A stretch of DNA of 46,216 nt from an uncultured Mucilaginibacter sp. (GTDB lineage: Bacteria; Bacteroidota; Bacteroidia; Sphingobacteriales; Sphingobacteriaceae). Below are positions 1 through 8,918 of this stretch, in pieces (the first letter of the stretch is position 1; every line of letters starts with the position of its first letter). Below the pieces are notes generated by a model. The model worked only from the letters and a program-made list of their open reading frames with translations, did not search any database and was not told where the DNA came from. The stretch lies in contig CAIYNX010000062.1 of the NCBI GenBank assembly GCA_903927645.1, positions 1-46,216 on the forward strand, given 5' to 3'. The position numbers and the translations under genes were made by a program.

Positions 1-33
1 TCTTATATTATTTAAAAAATATTGTATAAAATT

Positions 34-2988
34 TTATCTGCTTAACAACCCATCTAAAGTTATTGATACATAATATAAGCCACCTAAAGTAGGCCCGCCG
101 GCAAATTGATAGTATCTTTTATCAAATATGTCTGTAGCTCCTGCTTTAATGGTTGCATAATATGTTGGAATTCGATAGGTAACCTGCGCATCAAAAGTAT
201 ATATTTCCGGAACTTGACCAGTTACAAGTGGGCTTTCCCAAAGGAAGGAATTTTGCCATTTCATCACTATATTAAAACCAAAGTTATTTGTTACTTCCCG
301 ATTGCCAAATGATAAGTTACCAGACCATTCAGGTGTATTAAAACCGGTCAAAAATATATCGCTTGAGGATTGTGCTTGTAATTTGTTAAAACTCACGTTT
401 CCGGAAAGCGTATATCTTTTATAGAAGTTATATGACAAACCTGCTGATGAACCATAGTTATTATAAATATTTTTAGCGTTGGTATAAACCCTATATCTGC
501 TTTGACCTTGACTAGCAGCATTATTAGCACTACCCGCGTTAGGATCGCGGTTAATATCAAGCATCGATAAAACAGCAGCATCGGTTCCAACTACGGCACC
601 ATTTGGTACAAATACTTGAAGCTGGCCTAAAAATCCATCGTATCGGTTAGCATAGGCATCAATATCAATAAATAATTTATTTTCTGCGGCAATTCCTTTA
701 TAACCCACTTCAAACGAAGTTATTTGTTCTGGTCTGGTATTAGGTAAATCGGCAACTTTTAATAGGTTTCTGTTTGCTAAGGCAGTTGCATCTGTACCAC
801 TTGCACTTCCTGGTGCTGCATTCACAGCAGCATTAAAGTTTGCAACCGAGGCTTGGGTATAACTGTTTTTTAAATAACCAAGACCTTGATCAATAAATGG
901 TAAACTACCCACTCTGCGCACTCTACCATTGTTTACGTACGATAATGCTTCAAACAAAGATGGGAACCTATAGCCATTTTGGAAGGTAAACCTAAAATTA
1001 TGGTTTTGGTTTACAGTATATACTGCAGCTAACCTTGGTGTAAATTTAGGATCGAAATAGGGGTTGTAATCCCATCTGATTGAACCAAAAAGCTTCAGCT
1101 TATTTTCAAAAAATGTTTTAGTTACTTGCGAAAACGCGCCGTATTTTTTAAAATATACATCTTTACCATAGGTTCCATCCGGTAATTGCGTATTTCTGTC
1201 GGCAATTGGTCTGCTAAAATCAACAAAATTATTTCCATCAGGAATAATTTGATACACACGCACATCACTACCAACAAGTACATCAAAAACTTTTATATAG
1301 TTTGTTAAATCTAATTGAGCTTCAGCATTGTACATATGGCTTTTTTGCCATAGTGCAGCACCACCTGTAGCTGGTGCATTAGGAATAAGGCTCGATTTAA
1401 TATCCCAATTATTAATACCTATTATCGTTTTTTTCAAAGCATCAAATTCAGGCGTACCAGGTAATACCCTTCCAGCATCTGCGGCCGCTCTTGCTGCCAA
1501 GGTAGCATCACCTAAGTTTGCCGATGTTAGTGACCCTCCATGTGATGCCGCATAGGCATTTAAAGCATTTTTAAAACTTGTACCCCATACCGAATTACTT
1601 GCATGGTTAAGGTCAAGGTTATCTGCCAATGGTTTAACATTGTATGAATTACCTGTATTTTCTAACGATTCATAGGCTCTAACCAAAAAAGTCTTTCCTG
1701 TTAATTCAATTTTATGATTTTGAACAGTTGCGCCATTTAAAGCAATTTTATTTCCTCGTTGAAATACACCATCTAACATTCCATACCTGTAGGTATATGA
1801 TAATGTTGTTGATTTTGAAAGTTTATAATATAAAGAGGCATCAAATTTGAGGTTTGAAACTTTTGGATCAACTAAATCAACCTCGTTATAACCTGTACGT
1901 GCTACTATTAAATTAGGTTGAGTCACTCCATCAACCTTTAAGCCTTTAATTACAACTGTATTGCTTCCGGCTAATGCATCATCACCGTATTTGTTCCATC
2001 CATCATAAGCAGTATTGTATTTTCCGGTTAATTCCGGATAACCGGGATTTGCCGTTTTTAAATTTCCCGGGTTTTGATCTTTTTGTGTATTTGATTGCCA
2101 ATCTTTACCTTGCAGATAGCTAAAGTTAACTTTAAAAGCAAATTTATTATTAAAACTTTTGGCATATCTAAATGCATTTTCTGTAATAACACTTGGTGAT
2201 ATTCCAATACCATCCACGTGATTTACACCCTCCCGACTGTAAACACTTAATCCTTGATATTTAAATGGATCTTTTGTAAATAGGTTTGATAATCCGTTGA
2301 TGGCGTTGGTTCCGTAAAGAGCAGCGGCAGCACCAGGGGTAATTTCAATAGCAGCAATGTCTAATTCTGTTGGACCGATTGCATTGCCAAGTGGTACGCC
2401 TAGGGTGGCTGATTGCATATCAACCCCATCAACCAATTGCATAAATCGAAAGTTATTGGTACTGTTAAAACCTCTGGTATTTGGTACCTTTAATGTTAAA
2501 CTCGTGGTGGTCATTTGTACGCCTTTTACATTCTCCAGGGCGTCGTAAAAGCTTGGACCTGGAGATTGTTTTAATACGTTAATACTCAATTTTTCAATCG
2601 CAACCGGCGACCTCAAAAGTTTCTCCTCCTTTCGTGATGCAGTTACCACAACCTCATTAAAGAGTAGTGATTGTGTTATTAATTGCACATTTATAGCATT
2701 ATTTAAACTTTTTATGAGGAATTCTTGTTGTTGAAAACCAACAGATGTAAAAACCAATGTAAAAGGAAACTTTGCGTTTGTTGTTAATGTGAATTTTCCG
2801 GTACTGTCTGTTGAGGTACTGGTTTTTGAACCCTTTATAATAACGGTTGCTCCAACTAATGCAACCCCGCTTTCATTATTTACCTTGCCGCTCAAAACGT
2901 AAGTTCCGTTAAATTGTGCTAATAAACCGAGTGGTAAACTCAATATTAGGGTAATGATTAACAAAAAAATTTTAGTAAAAATTTGCAT
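34..2988 (-). CDS. TonB-dependent outer membrane receptor with N-terminal carboxypeptidase-regulatory-like domain
   Basis: This is an outer-membrane beta-barrel receptor that imports a scarce substrate using TonB energy; the substrate cannot be read from sequence. Residues 1-24 form a signal peptide (hydrophobic stretch ending LLA before Q). Residues about 30-108 are a CarboxypepD_reg-like beta-sandwich (SGKVNNESGVALVGATVIIKG). A TonB-box-like stretch NEVVVTASRK lies at 111-120, followed by the plug (about 125-240, including LVDGVDMQSATLG and ITPGAAAALYG). The rest is a barrel rich in alternating aromatic strands. At 984 aa it is full length, although it ends in LLSR rather than the usual terminal aromatic residue. 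It has no SusD partner inside the window, so it looks like a stand-alone transporter rather than a SusCD glycan system. A long structured leader precedes it (see 3029-3123). Confidence 0.93.
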   Translation of the reverse strand: MQIFTKIFLLIITLILSLPLGLLAQFNGTYVLSGKVNNESGVALVGATVIIKGSKTSTSTDSTGKFTLTTNAKFPFTLVFTSVGFQQQEFLIKSLNNAINVQLITQSLLFNEVVVTASRKEEKLLRSPVAIEKLSINVLKQSPGPSFYDALENVKGVQMTTTSLTLKVPNTRGFNSTNNFRFMQLVDGVDMQSATLGVPLGNAIGPTELDIAAIEITPGAAAALYGTNAINGLSNLFTKDPFKYQGLSVYSREGVNHVDGIGISPSVITENAFRYAKSFNNKFAFKVNFSYLQGKDWQSNTQKDQNPGNLKTANPGYPELTGKYNTAYDGWNKYGDDALAGSNTVVIKGLKVDGVTQPNLIVARTGYNEVDLVDPKVSNLKFDASLYYKLSKSTTLSYTYRYGMLDGVFQRGNKIALNGATVQNHKIELTGKTFLVRAYESLENTGNSYNVKPLADNLDLNHASNSVWGTSFKNALNAYAASHGGSLTSANLGDATLAARAAADAGRVLPGTPEFDALKKTIIGINNWDIKSSLIPNAPATGGAALWQKSHMYNAEAQLDLTNYIKVFDVLVGSDVRVYQIIPDGNNFVDFSRPIADRNTQLPDGTYGKDVYFKKYGAFSQVTKTFFENKLKLFGSIRWDYNPYFDPKFTPRLAAVYTVNQNHNFRFTFQNGYRFPSLFEALSYVNNGRVRRVGSLPFIDQGLGYLKNSYTQASVANFNAAVNAAPGSASGTDATALANRNLLKVADLPNTRPEQITSFEVGYKGIAAENKLFIDIDAYANRYDGFLGQLQVFVPNGAVVGTDAAVLSMLDINRDPNAGSANNAASQGQSRYRVYTNAKNIYNNYGSSAGLSYNFYKRYTLSGNVSFNKLQAQSSSDIFLTGFNTPEWSGNLSFGNREVTNNFGFNIVMKWQNSFLWESPLVTGQVPEIYTFDAQVTYRIPTYYATIKAGATDIFDKRYYQFAGGPTLGGLYYVSITLDGLLSR

Positions 2989-3028
2989 AAAAAAATAAAT
3001 TTGATTGAAAAAAAATGTTGAAATAAAA

Positions 3029-3123
3029 TACTTGCGAGCTTGATGGGTATTAACAACAATTGCTAATAGGTGCAGGGGTATTTATTTTGATTAAAATAAT
3101 TTGTTCAGAATGGCTCGCAAGTA
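3029..3123 (-). promoter_or_regulatory. Structured mRNA leader of the TonB receptor gene (riboswitch-like three-way junction)
   Basis: On the minus strand an 11-nt arm (TACTTGCGAGC, 3113-3123) is perfectly complementary to an arm at 3029-3039, closing 73 nt. Inside are two further hairpins: 3082-3099 (7 bp, 4-nt loop) and 3048-3068 (9 bp including one G.U, 3-nt loop). The joining strands are C-rich (TACCCCTGCACC and CCCATCAA) and unpaired. The element sits between a -7 box at 3182-3189 and the start codon at 2988, so it lies in the 5' UTR. Some strings resemble parts of the TPP aptamer, but the GGGGTGCC and CTGAGA motifs are absent, so I do not assign a class. Confidence 0.5.
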
Positions 3124-3181
3124 ATATTGAATTCATCAATTATGTATATAAAATCTATGTATTTGGTAGTGTAAAAATACA

Positions 3182-3189
3182 CAAATTTA
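3182..3189 (-). promoter_or_regulatory. -7 promoter box TAAATTTG for the TonB receptor gene
   Basis: This is a perfect TAnnTTTG on the minus strand. The predicted start near 3178 gives a 5' UTR of about 190 nt, which contains the structured element at 3029-3123. A small hairpin (GTGTA/TACAC, 3169-3182) lies at the predicted 5' end of the RNA. No good -33 TTTG is visible at the usual spacing. The remainder of the 312-bp gap at 2989-3300 is A/T-rich and shows nothing else. Confidence 0.45.
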
Positions 3190-3300
3190 TATATTTGACA
3201 AATTTTTTTATAGAGCTATTAGTAAGATATTATTAATGAATGTGTTATAATTATTTTTGGAAGCTTTGTTAGCTAAATTTAAATAGGCCAGCGCCCAAAA

Positions 3301-3912
3301 TTAAAGATATTGCAAAGATTGAGGACCTTGATTGAATAATAAATCAACAATGCTTAAATTTGGAACAAAGCCATTTCGGTCTTCAAAAACTTGAAAATAA
3401 GGTTTACCTATTAAATTGGTTTCTTTTTTTGGGTGAATACTTTCCCTAAAATCGGCAATGCCTAGATATGGAAATTGATAACTTTCTGTGTAATTATATT
3501 GGATTTTTATCTTAATCCCTTTACATATAAATTGTAATAATTGTTCATTATAATCGAATAAAAAATTAAATTTATTGTGGTAGAAAACTGACAACTCATC
3601 CTCATAATATTCAAAATAGGCCGATCGCCTATAGCATGCTTGCAGGCTTAACCAATGTAACCGCTGCCAATCAAAATCATAACTAATTTTGACATCTTTA
3701 ACCTTAGTATGGTTTTTTGAACCTTTCATTACCGGTACTGTAAGTATGAGTACGCCATCAGGAGAATAAATATTGGCTCGGTTTCGATAGGTTTGCTTCG
3801 GAAAATTTTCTTCTTTCTCGATCAAAATATTTGATTTCCATTTTATTAATTGCATAAAATATTCAACCGGTGGAAGATAAAACATTGGGAAAACTGCACC
3901 ATTATCAATCAT
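3301..3912 (-). CDS. WbqC-like family protein
   Basis: This 203-aa protein is recognised by the WbqC-family opening AVFPMFYLPPVEYFMQLIKW (residues about 6-25) and the following EEENFPKQTYRNR-type segment with a SPDGVLILTVPV strand. The family is named after a gene of the Pseudomonas O-antigen cluster; its biochemical role is not settled, and in Bacteroidota it is usually a single-copy chromosomal gene. There is no signal peptide or membrane segment, so it is probably cytoplasmic. Its start codon is 36 bp from the divergent acyltransferase gene, and the two share one short regulatory gap. A near-match -7 box (AAATTTTG) lies about 20 nt upstream. Confidence 0.85.
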   Translation of the reverse strand: MIDNGAVFPMFYLPPVEYFMQLIKWKSNILIEKEENFPKQTYRNRANIYSPDGVLILTVPVMKGSKNHTKVKDVKISYDFDWQRLHWLSLQACYRRSAYFEYYEDELSVFYHNKFNFLFDYNEQLLQFICKGIKIKIQYNYTESYQFPYLGIADFRESIHPKKETNLIGKPYFQVFEDRNGFVPNLSIVDLLFNQGPQSLQYL

Positions 3913-3918
3913 ATATTT

Positions 3919-3926
3919 TATGTTTG
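3919..3926 (+). promoter_or_regulatory. -7 promoter box TATGTTTG for the acyltransferase gene
   Basis: This perfect TAnnTTTG ends 22 nt before the ATG at 3949. It supports that ATG over the in-frame upstream Met at 3850, because the upstream start would precede the promoter. The box lies inside the 36-bp gap shared with the divergent WbqC-like gene. Confidence 0.45.
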
Positions 3927-3948
3927 CAACAAAATTTGCGCTAAAATA

Positions 3949-4821
3949 ATGATAAAAGAAGGGCTGTCAAGGTTAGGTATACTATTTTTGTACTTGGTTT
4001 CTTTATTGCCTTTTTGGTTTTTGTATTTTATATCGGATGCATTATTTTTTTTGTTATACCATGTTACCAGATATAGGCGTAAGGTTGTAAATGAAAATTT
4101 GCTTAATTCTTTTCCTGAAAAAACTACCCAAGAGCGTGCTTTTATTGAAAAGGAATATTTTAAATATTTGGCTGATTTAATTGTTGAAACCATAAAGTTG
4201 ATAACCATTTCTGAAAAGGAAATAAGAAGAAGAATGCATGGTGCCAATCCTGAATTAATGGATTATTATTACGCTCAAGGCAAAAGTATAATTGCTGCAA
4301 CCGCGCATTATGGAAACTGGGAAATGGCAGCAGCAAGAATTGGGTTGCAACAATCTGGAAAAAGCATTATCGTTTACAAGCCTTTATCAAACAAGATAAT
4401 GGATACTTTTATGAATAGTGTGCGTAGCCGGTTTGGTACCGAAATGGTAGCAATGAAATTGATTATTAGAAAATTGGCGGCTTACAAAAACGAAAATTCT
4501 ATCAGTGTTTTTGCTGCCGACCAAACACCTGTAAAACACGAAACACATTATTTTACTAACTTTTTAAATCAACCAACAGCGGTTTTTTTAGGAATAGAAA
4601 AATTAGCTCAAAAGGGTAATCAAGTAGTGGAATTTTTTAGGATTGATAAAATAAAGCGAGGATATTATGTTGGTACCATTGTACCGCTATGCGAAAATCC
4701 TAAAGAAACCGAGCCATATCAAATTACCAATCTGCATGTTAAATATTTGGAAGGCATGATTAATGAGAAGCCGGAAAATTGGCTATGGTCACACAGAAGA
4801 TGGAAAGTTAAACCTGATTAA
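3949..4821 (+). CDS. Lysophospholipid acyltransferase, LpxL/HtrB-type lipid A acyltransferase family
   Basis: The 290-aa protein probably adds a secondary acyl chain to lipid A (late Kdo2-lipid A acylation) at the inner face of the cytoplasmic membrane. An N-terminal membrane anchor (residues about 9-38) is followed by the catalytic HX4E motif, H120-YGNW-E125. Later conserved stretches are AADQTPVKHETHYFTNFLNQPTA-type (substrate pocket) and the C-terminal PENWLWSHRRWK signature typical of this family. I start it at 3949 (MIKEGLSRLG) because the upstream extension to 3850 runs antisense into the WbqC-like gene and is not hydrophobic or conserved in type. The next gene, a glycosyltransferase 73 bp on, may be cotranscribed. 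Confidence 0.92.
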   Translation: MIKEGLSRLGILFLYLVSLLPFWFLYFISDALFFLLYHVTRYRRKVVNENLLNSFPEKTTQERAFIEKEYFKYLADLIVETIKLITISEKEIRRRMHGANPELMDYYYAQGKSIIAATAHYGNWEMAAARIGLQQSGKSIIVYKPLSNKIMDTFMNSVRSRFGTEMVAMKLIIRKLAAYKNENSISVFAADQTPVKHETHYFTNFLNQPTAVFLGIEKLAQKGNQVVEFFRIDKIKRGYYVGTIVPLCENPKETEPYQITNLHVKYLEGMINEKPENWLWSHRRWKVKPD

Positions 4822-4894
4822 CGTTATAGTATCAATTAACTATCAAAATAATTAAAAATTCGGGTTACATTATCACCTATGTACAATATAATAA

Positions 4895-5929
4895 ATGACT
4901 AAAAATATAAAAGTTGCCATTGTAATATTAAACTGGAATGGCGTTAACTACCTGCGTAAGTTTATGCCATCAGTTATGCAATCAGTTTGGCCTAATCTTG
5001 AAATTGTTATCGGTGATAATGGCTCAACGGATGATTCAGTATCTTTTATAAAAGAGCATTATCCTTTAGCAACTTTAATTTTAAATGATAAAAATTATGG
5101 TTTTACAGGTGGGTATAACCGAATTTTAAAACAAGTTGAGGCCGATTATTATATTTTATTAAATTCAGATGTTGAGGTAAATGAAAACTGGATTGAACCA
5201 GTTGTCAATTTGATGGAAACCGACCCATTAATTGCAGTAGCTGCTCCAAAAATTAAATCATTTTCAAACCAAGAATACTTTGAACACGCTGGTGCTGCCG
5301 GTGGGTTTATTGATGCCTTTGGTTATCCGTTTTGCCGAGGTAGAATGTTTTACGAAATTGAAAAAGATAATGGCCAATACCAAGATGAAGAAGAAATATT
5401 TTGGGCTTCTGGGGCGGCTATGTTTATAAAAAAAGAATATTGGGATTTGGCAGGTGGCTTTAATGAAGATTTTTTTGCCCATATGGAAGAGATTGACCTT
5501 TGTTGGCGCTTAAAAAATAGCGGCTATAAGGTAATGTATTGTCCTAAATCAGAAGTTTTGCACTTGGGTGGTGGTACGCTTAATGTTGAAAATCCTTTTA
5601 AAACCTATCTTAATTTTCGAAATAACTTATTGTTGCTTAAAAATAACCTCCCATTTTGGCGGGCTTGGTTCGTAATATTTATTCGATTTTTTCTTGATTT
5701 AATGGCATTATTTCGATTTTTGAGCGAAGGCAAACGCAAAGATGCTTGGGCCGTTAGTCGTGCTCATCAGTATTTTATACGTCACTTATTTAGCAGAGAC
5801 TCTGTAAATACCCAATTAAAAAACAAAAATTCTGCCAAAAAAGGTATTTACAATGGCAGTATAGTTTGGGAGTTTTTTGTAAAAAAGAAAAATCACTTTA
5901 CCGAGTTGGATCCGGCTAAATTTCTTTAG
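4895..5929 (+). CDS. Family 2 glycosyltransferase (rhamnosyltransferase-like)
   Basis: The 344-aa GT-A fold enzyme probably adds a sugar to a cell-surface glycan. The nucleotide-sugar site is DNGSTDDS (41-48), the acidic metal-binding motif is LNSDVEV (89-95), and the acceptor-side motif HMEEIDLCWR (196-205) is typical of bacterial GT2 enzymes that use dTDP- or UDP-sugars. A hydrophobic segment at 253-277 probably docks it to the membrane. It follows the lipid A acyltransferase gene on the same strand, consistent with an envelope role, but donor and acceptor are unknown. Its last 14 bp overlap the 3' end of the convergent MscS gene. Confidence 0.9.
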   Translation: MTKNIKVAIVILNWNGVNYLRKFMPSVMQSVWPNLEIVIGDNGSTDDSVSFIKEHYPLATLILNDKNYGFTGGYNRILKQVEADYYILLNSDVEVNENWIEPVVNLMETDPLIAVAAPKIKSFSNQEYFEHAGAAGGFIDAFGYPFCRGRMFYEIEKDNGQYQDEEEIFWASGAAMFIKKEYWDLAGGFNEDFFAHMEEIDLCWRLKNSGYKVMYCPKSEVLHLGGGTLNVENPFKTYLNFRNNLLLLKNNLPFWRAWFVIFIRFFLDLMALFRFLSEGKRKDAWAVSRAHQYFIRHLFSRDSVNTQLKNKNSAKKGIYNGSIVWEFFVKKKNHFTELDPAKFL

Positions 5930-8459
5930 TTGGTGGATTACTCTTTTTGGGCAAAACCTCTTTAACTATATCAGATTGTTTTATCTCCGCATTGGTGTTT
6001 TCCGGGAAATAAACCTGAATATCGCGTTTTGGATGTGGTATTTCAATGTTTTCTTTCAAAAATTCTGAGTATATTTCTATCATCACATTACTCTTCAACG
6101 AAACCCATTTCTTAATATCTGCAGCCCAAAACAATAGTCTAAAATCAACAGAACTATCACTAAAGTTATGTAAAAACACCGCAGGGGCCGGAGTCTGCAT
6201 TAAATCGGTACGGTTTTGTAATATTCTTTTTAAAATTTCATTTACTTTGGTTATATCCGAGCCATAAGCAACTCCAACTATTAATTCAATTTGGCGGTTG
6301 TTGTTGGTTAAGGTCCAGTTTATAACGTGTTGCGAAATTAAATCACCATTTGGAATAATAATTTCTGATCCATTTCCTGCCTCAATTTTACTTGCTCTAA
6401 TACCAATTTCGCGTATTACCCCCGAGCGACTCCCAACTTCAATTATATCACCCACCTGTACGGGTTTTTCAAAAGCCAAAATAACTCCCGAAACCAAATT
6501 ATTTACGATGTTTTGTAAACCAAAGCCAATACCAACACCCAATGCACCTATCACTATAGTAACCTCCGATAGTGGTATTCCTGATATGGTTATGGCGGCA
6601 ATAAATCCTAATGAAAAAATTGATAACCTAATAAGTAGGATAGAAGTACGAGTTTTCTTAAAATCGTTATTTATTTCAGATTGTTGTTCGGCAAAATCAT
6701 AAAAGTAACTGATTACCCGCGATATGATGATGGATATCCATAAAACAAAAACAAACATGAAAACGCTTCCGATTGATAAGGAAGCATTGCCAAATTTATA
6801 GGGATGATTTAAAAAATCCCCAACGTTTGAGTAAATATAGTCGTCGATATATAAGTTTTCAAACAATTCAACAAACCATAATACCAATACTACTTTTACA
6901 ATTACACTCTTAAACTTTCTTTGTAAAATTTTAAAGTCAAGGTACGAGGTAATACTTTTTTTAGCGTTTTTGTTTGCTTCTAATTGTAAAAACAAGCCTT
7001 CCATTATTATTTGAATGGCCAAATAAAAGCCAAATCCAAGTGCAAGGTCAAAAACTGTTGCAACTCCTAATATTTTAGCTAAACTAAATCTGCCAATTAT
7101 GTTTAGAATGGTTGAAATTACTTGAAGTAAGGTAAATAATACTATAAATAATTTGGTATGAGGGGGATAATTTTCAGTTTCGTTTTTTATTGATTTTAAA
7201 AACAAATAACCGCTAACTGAACCAATTATAGAAAGAAATAAAACCAAAATTCTATCAACAAAACTCACCTGGATAAATAAATTGGTAATGGCATACACAA
7301 TTAATAGGCTAAATAAAATAACCCAAAAGTTAAATAACTGCCTTGGCCATATGGGTTTTATTAAAGCGCCAATACTTCCCATTATTACTAAAAATAGTAT
7401 TTCCAGAAAGATGAATGGAGGTTGGTCGTAAAAGTATAAACCCAAAAGGGTGGTAATTAATAATGCCGAAAGGAATGGCTTTTTTACTATATAATGAATC
7501 TGATCTAAGGTATTCTCATAGTCATCTTTTGATTTGATAAGTTTGCGTTTGGTGAAGTAAAACCATACAAAAAGTAAAATCAGGATTGTAAAATAGGCAA
7601 TGTGCGCTATCGAATTTTGCCTGTTTGTAGTTTTAAAATCAAAAAAGTATTTTAATAATTTTCCGTTTAATTGGGTTGTTTTTGATAAAACAGAATCTAT
7701 AGGCAATAATAATTTGGTGTTATTTTCCCAGATAAAACCATATTCGTTGGTGACAGACTTAACAGAAAAATCATGAATTTTTTGATCAATCCTGTCATTT
7801 ATTTCAAACATTTTGAGGTTTAATGAAGTAACCTTGTTTTGCAATAAACCAATCTTTACCAAACTCTTTTGTATATCAGAATTTAATAATCCCCATTTAT
7901 TTTTGATGGCTAAAATTTGAGGTAAATATCTTGCACTTAAACTTGAATCAGAGGGTACGGTGTGCATCGATGAGTCTGATTTAAACTCATTTCCATCCTT
8001 TAATATTTTTTCAAGCTTATTATTATCATCAGTTAGTTCTTTCCCCCAATCATCCAAACTCTCGTTAAAATGTTCAAATAAGTCTCGTATCGTAAATAAA
8101 TAACTTAGTGAACTTGAGTGTTCATTTTTTAACAGGGCCCCTAAAACTGCTATCCTCTTTTCCATTTTAGGAAGGCCTGCATTTACCTCAAGGGTATCAA
8201 AACCTTGAGAATAATCAGACAAATCCTGATTATAGGAGCTGTTATAGGCTTCAATTTTTTGCAATAAATCATTTAACGAATTATCTGATTGCTTAAAAGT
8301 GCGCATGAGAGAATCTCGCTTTAAAACAGCTCGTCTTAATGAATCTCTAACAGAATGGTGTGCTTTTGCTTTTTTATGCTGGGCATAGCTATTTATTGAA
8401 ATTACTAATAATAAAATTGTAATTATATAAGCAGCAAATACTTTCAAAAAATGTTTCAT
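5916..8459 (-). CDS. Large MscS-family mechanosensitive ion channel
   Basis: This inner-membrane channel is presumed to open under membrane tension during osmotic downshock. From MKHFLKVF (start 8459) it is 847 aa. A signal peptide (about 1-27, ending SYAQ) leads into a periplasmic helical region of about 250 residues. Many membrane segments follow, and then the MscS core: pore helix SEVTIVIGALGVGIGFGLQNIVNNLVSG at about 620-650, the beta domain FEKPVQVGDIIEVGSRSGVIREI, and the C-terminal alpha/beta domain. This is the long MscK/YbdG-like architecture rather than the 286-aa E. coli MscS type. The start is 2 bp after the aroQ stop, so the two form one transcription unit. An in-frame start at 8534 would lie inside aroQ and is unlikely. 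Confidence 0.92.
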   Translation of the reverse strand: MKHFLKVFAAYIITILLLVISINSYAQHKKAKAHHSVRDSLRRAVLKRDSLMRTFKQSDNSLNDLLQKIEAYNSSYNQDLSDYSQGFDTLEVNAGLPKMEKRIAVLGALLKNEHSSSLSYLFTIRDLFEHFNESLDDWGKELTDDNNKLEKILKDGNEFKSDSSMHTVPSDSSLSARYLPQILAIKNKWGLLNSDIQKSLVKIGLLQNKVTSLNLKMFEINDRIDQKIHDFSVKSVTNEYGFIWENNTKLLLPIDSVLSKTTQLNGKLLKYFFDFKTTNRQNSIAHIAYFTILILLFVWFYFTKRKLIKSKDDYENTLDQIHYIVKKPFLSALLITTLLGLYFYDQPPFIFLEILFLVIMGSIGALIKPIWPRQLFNFWVILFSLLIVYAITNLFIQVSFVDRILVLFLSIIGSVSGYLFLKSIKNETENYPPHTKLFIVLFTLLQVISTILNIIGRFSLAKILGVATVFDLALGFGFYLAIQIIMEGLFLQLEANKNAKKSITSYLDFKILQRKFKSVIVKVVLVLWFVELFENLYIDDYIYSNVGDFLNHPYKFGNASLSIGSVFMFVFVLWISIIISRVISYFYDFAEQQSEINNDFKKTRTSILLIRLSIFSLGFIAAITISGIPLSEVTIVIGALGVGIGFGLQNIVNNLVSGVILAFEKPVQVGDIIEVGSRSGVIREIGIRASKIEAGNGSEIIIPNGDLISQHVINWTLTNNNRQIELIVGVAYGSDITKVNEILKRILQNRTDLMQTPAPAVFLHNFSDSSVDFRLLFWAADIKKWVSLKSNVMIEIYSEFLKENIEIPHPKRDIQVYFPENTNAEIKQSDIVKEVLPKKSNPPTKEI

Positions 8460-8461
8460 TT

Positions 8462-8881
8462 TTATTGAATTAAAAAACTCTCCAACGCTAAACGATAAGA
8501 TGATAAACCAAAACCTGCAATTACCCCTTTGCAACTTGAAGCTATCATTGAATGGTGCCTAAAATTTTCTCGTTTATATACGTTCGAAATGTGTACCTCA
8601 ATAACAGGTGTATTGATGGCTGAAATAGCATCGGCAATGGCAATGGAGGTATGGGTATAGGCACCTGCATTTAGTACAATACCGTCAAAACTAAAGCCAA
8701 CCTCATGAATTTTATTTATAATTTCGCCTTCAACATTACTTTGAAAGTATGATAATTGTATGTTTGGGAAGGCGGTCTGTAATTCGGTGTAATATTTTTC
8801 AAAACTTAAATCGCCATAAATTGACTTTTCACGCGTTCCAAGCAAATTTAAATTTGGGCCGTTTATTATTTGTATCTTCAT
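8462..8881 (-). CDS. aroQ: 3-dehydroquinate dehydratase, type II
   Basis: It dehydrates 3-dehydroquinate to 3-dehydroshikimate, step three of the shikimate pathway, as a cytoplasmic dodecamer in this family. All the family signatures are present: NGPNLNLLGTRE (8-18) with the essential Arg17, Tyr22, QSNVEGE (46-52), LNAGAYTHTS (69-78) and EVHISN (94-99) with the catalytic His96. The length of 139 aa is normal. It is the first gene of a unit that continues into the MscS-type channel. The start codon lies 5 nt from a -7 box, which implies an almost leaderless mRNA. The divergent neighbour is xerD. Confidence 0.97.
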   Translation of the reverse strand: MKIQIINGPNLNLLGTREKSIYGDLSFEKYYTELQTAFPNIQLSYFQSNVEGEIINKIHEVGFSFDGIVLNAGAYTHTSIAIADAISAINTPVIEVHISNVYKRENFRHHSMIASSCKGVIAGFGLSSYRLALESFLIQ

Positions 8882-8886
8882 CTGTT

Positions 8887-8894
8887 CAAAATTA
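8887..8894 (-). promoter_or_regulatory. -7 promoter box TAATTTTG for aroQ
   Basis: This perfect TAnnTTTG on the minus strand has only 5 nt between its last base and the aroQ ATG. A TTG lies about 21 nt upstream and could serve as the -33 element. The predicted transcript begins 0-2 nt before the start codon. Confidence 0.5.
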
Positions 8895-8918
8895 AATAAA
8901 AACTTTATAATAAATCAA

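Noticed and set aside
34-2988. SusC-type glycan utilisation locus
   Set aside because: No SusD, glycoside hydrolase or anti-sigma partner adjoins the receptor, and the plug lacks an obvious SusC-family signature.
3029-3123. Calling the TonB-receptor leader a TPP riboswitch
   Set aside because: Only fragments resemble the aptamer; the GGGGTGCC and CTGAGA motifs and the P2 helix are missing, so the class is left open.
4795-4845. Terminator after the LpxL-like gene
   Set aside because: Only short A/T stems (GTTAA/TTAAC and ATAGT/ACTAT) without a T-run; the glycosyltransferase downstream may be cotranscribed.
6298-6702. 134-codon open frame antisense to the MscS gene
   Set aside because: It lies wholly inside the well-supported MscS core on the other strand, and its product is Pro/Ile-rich without domains.
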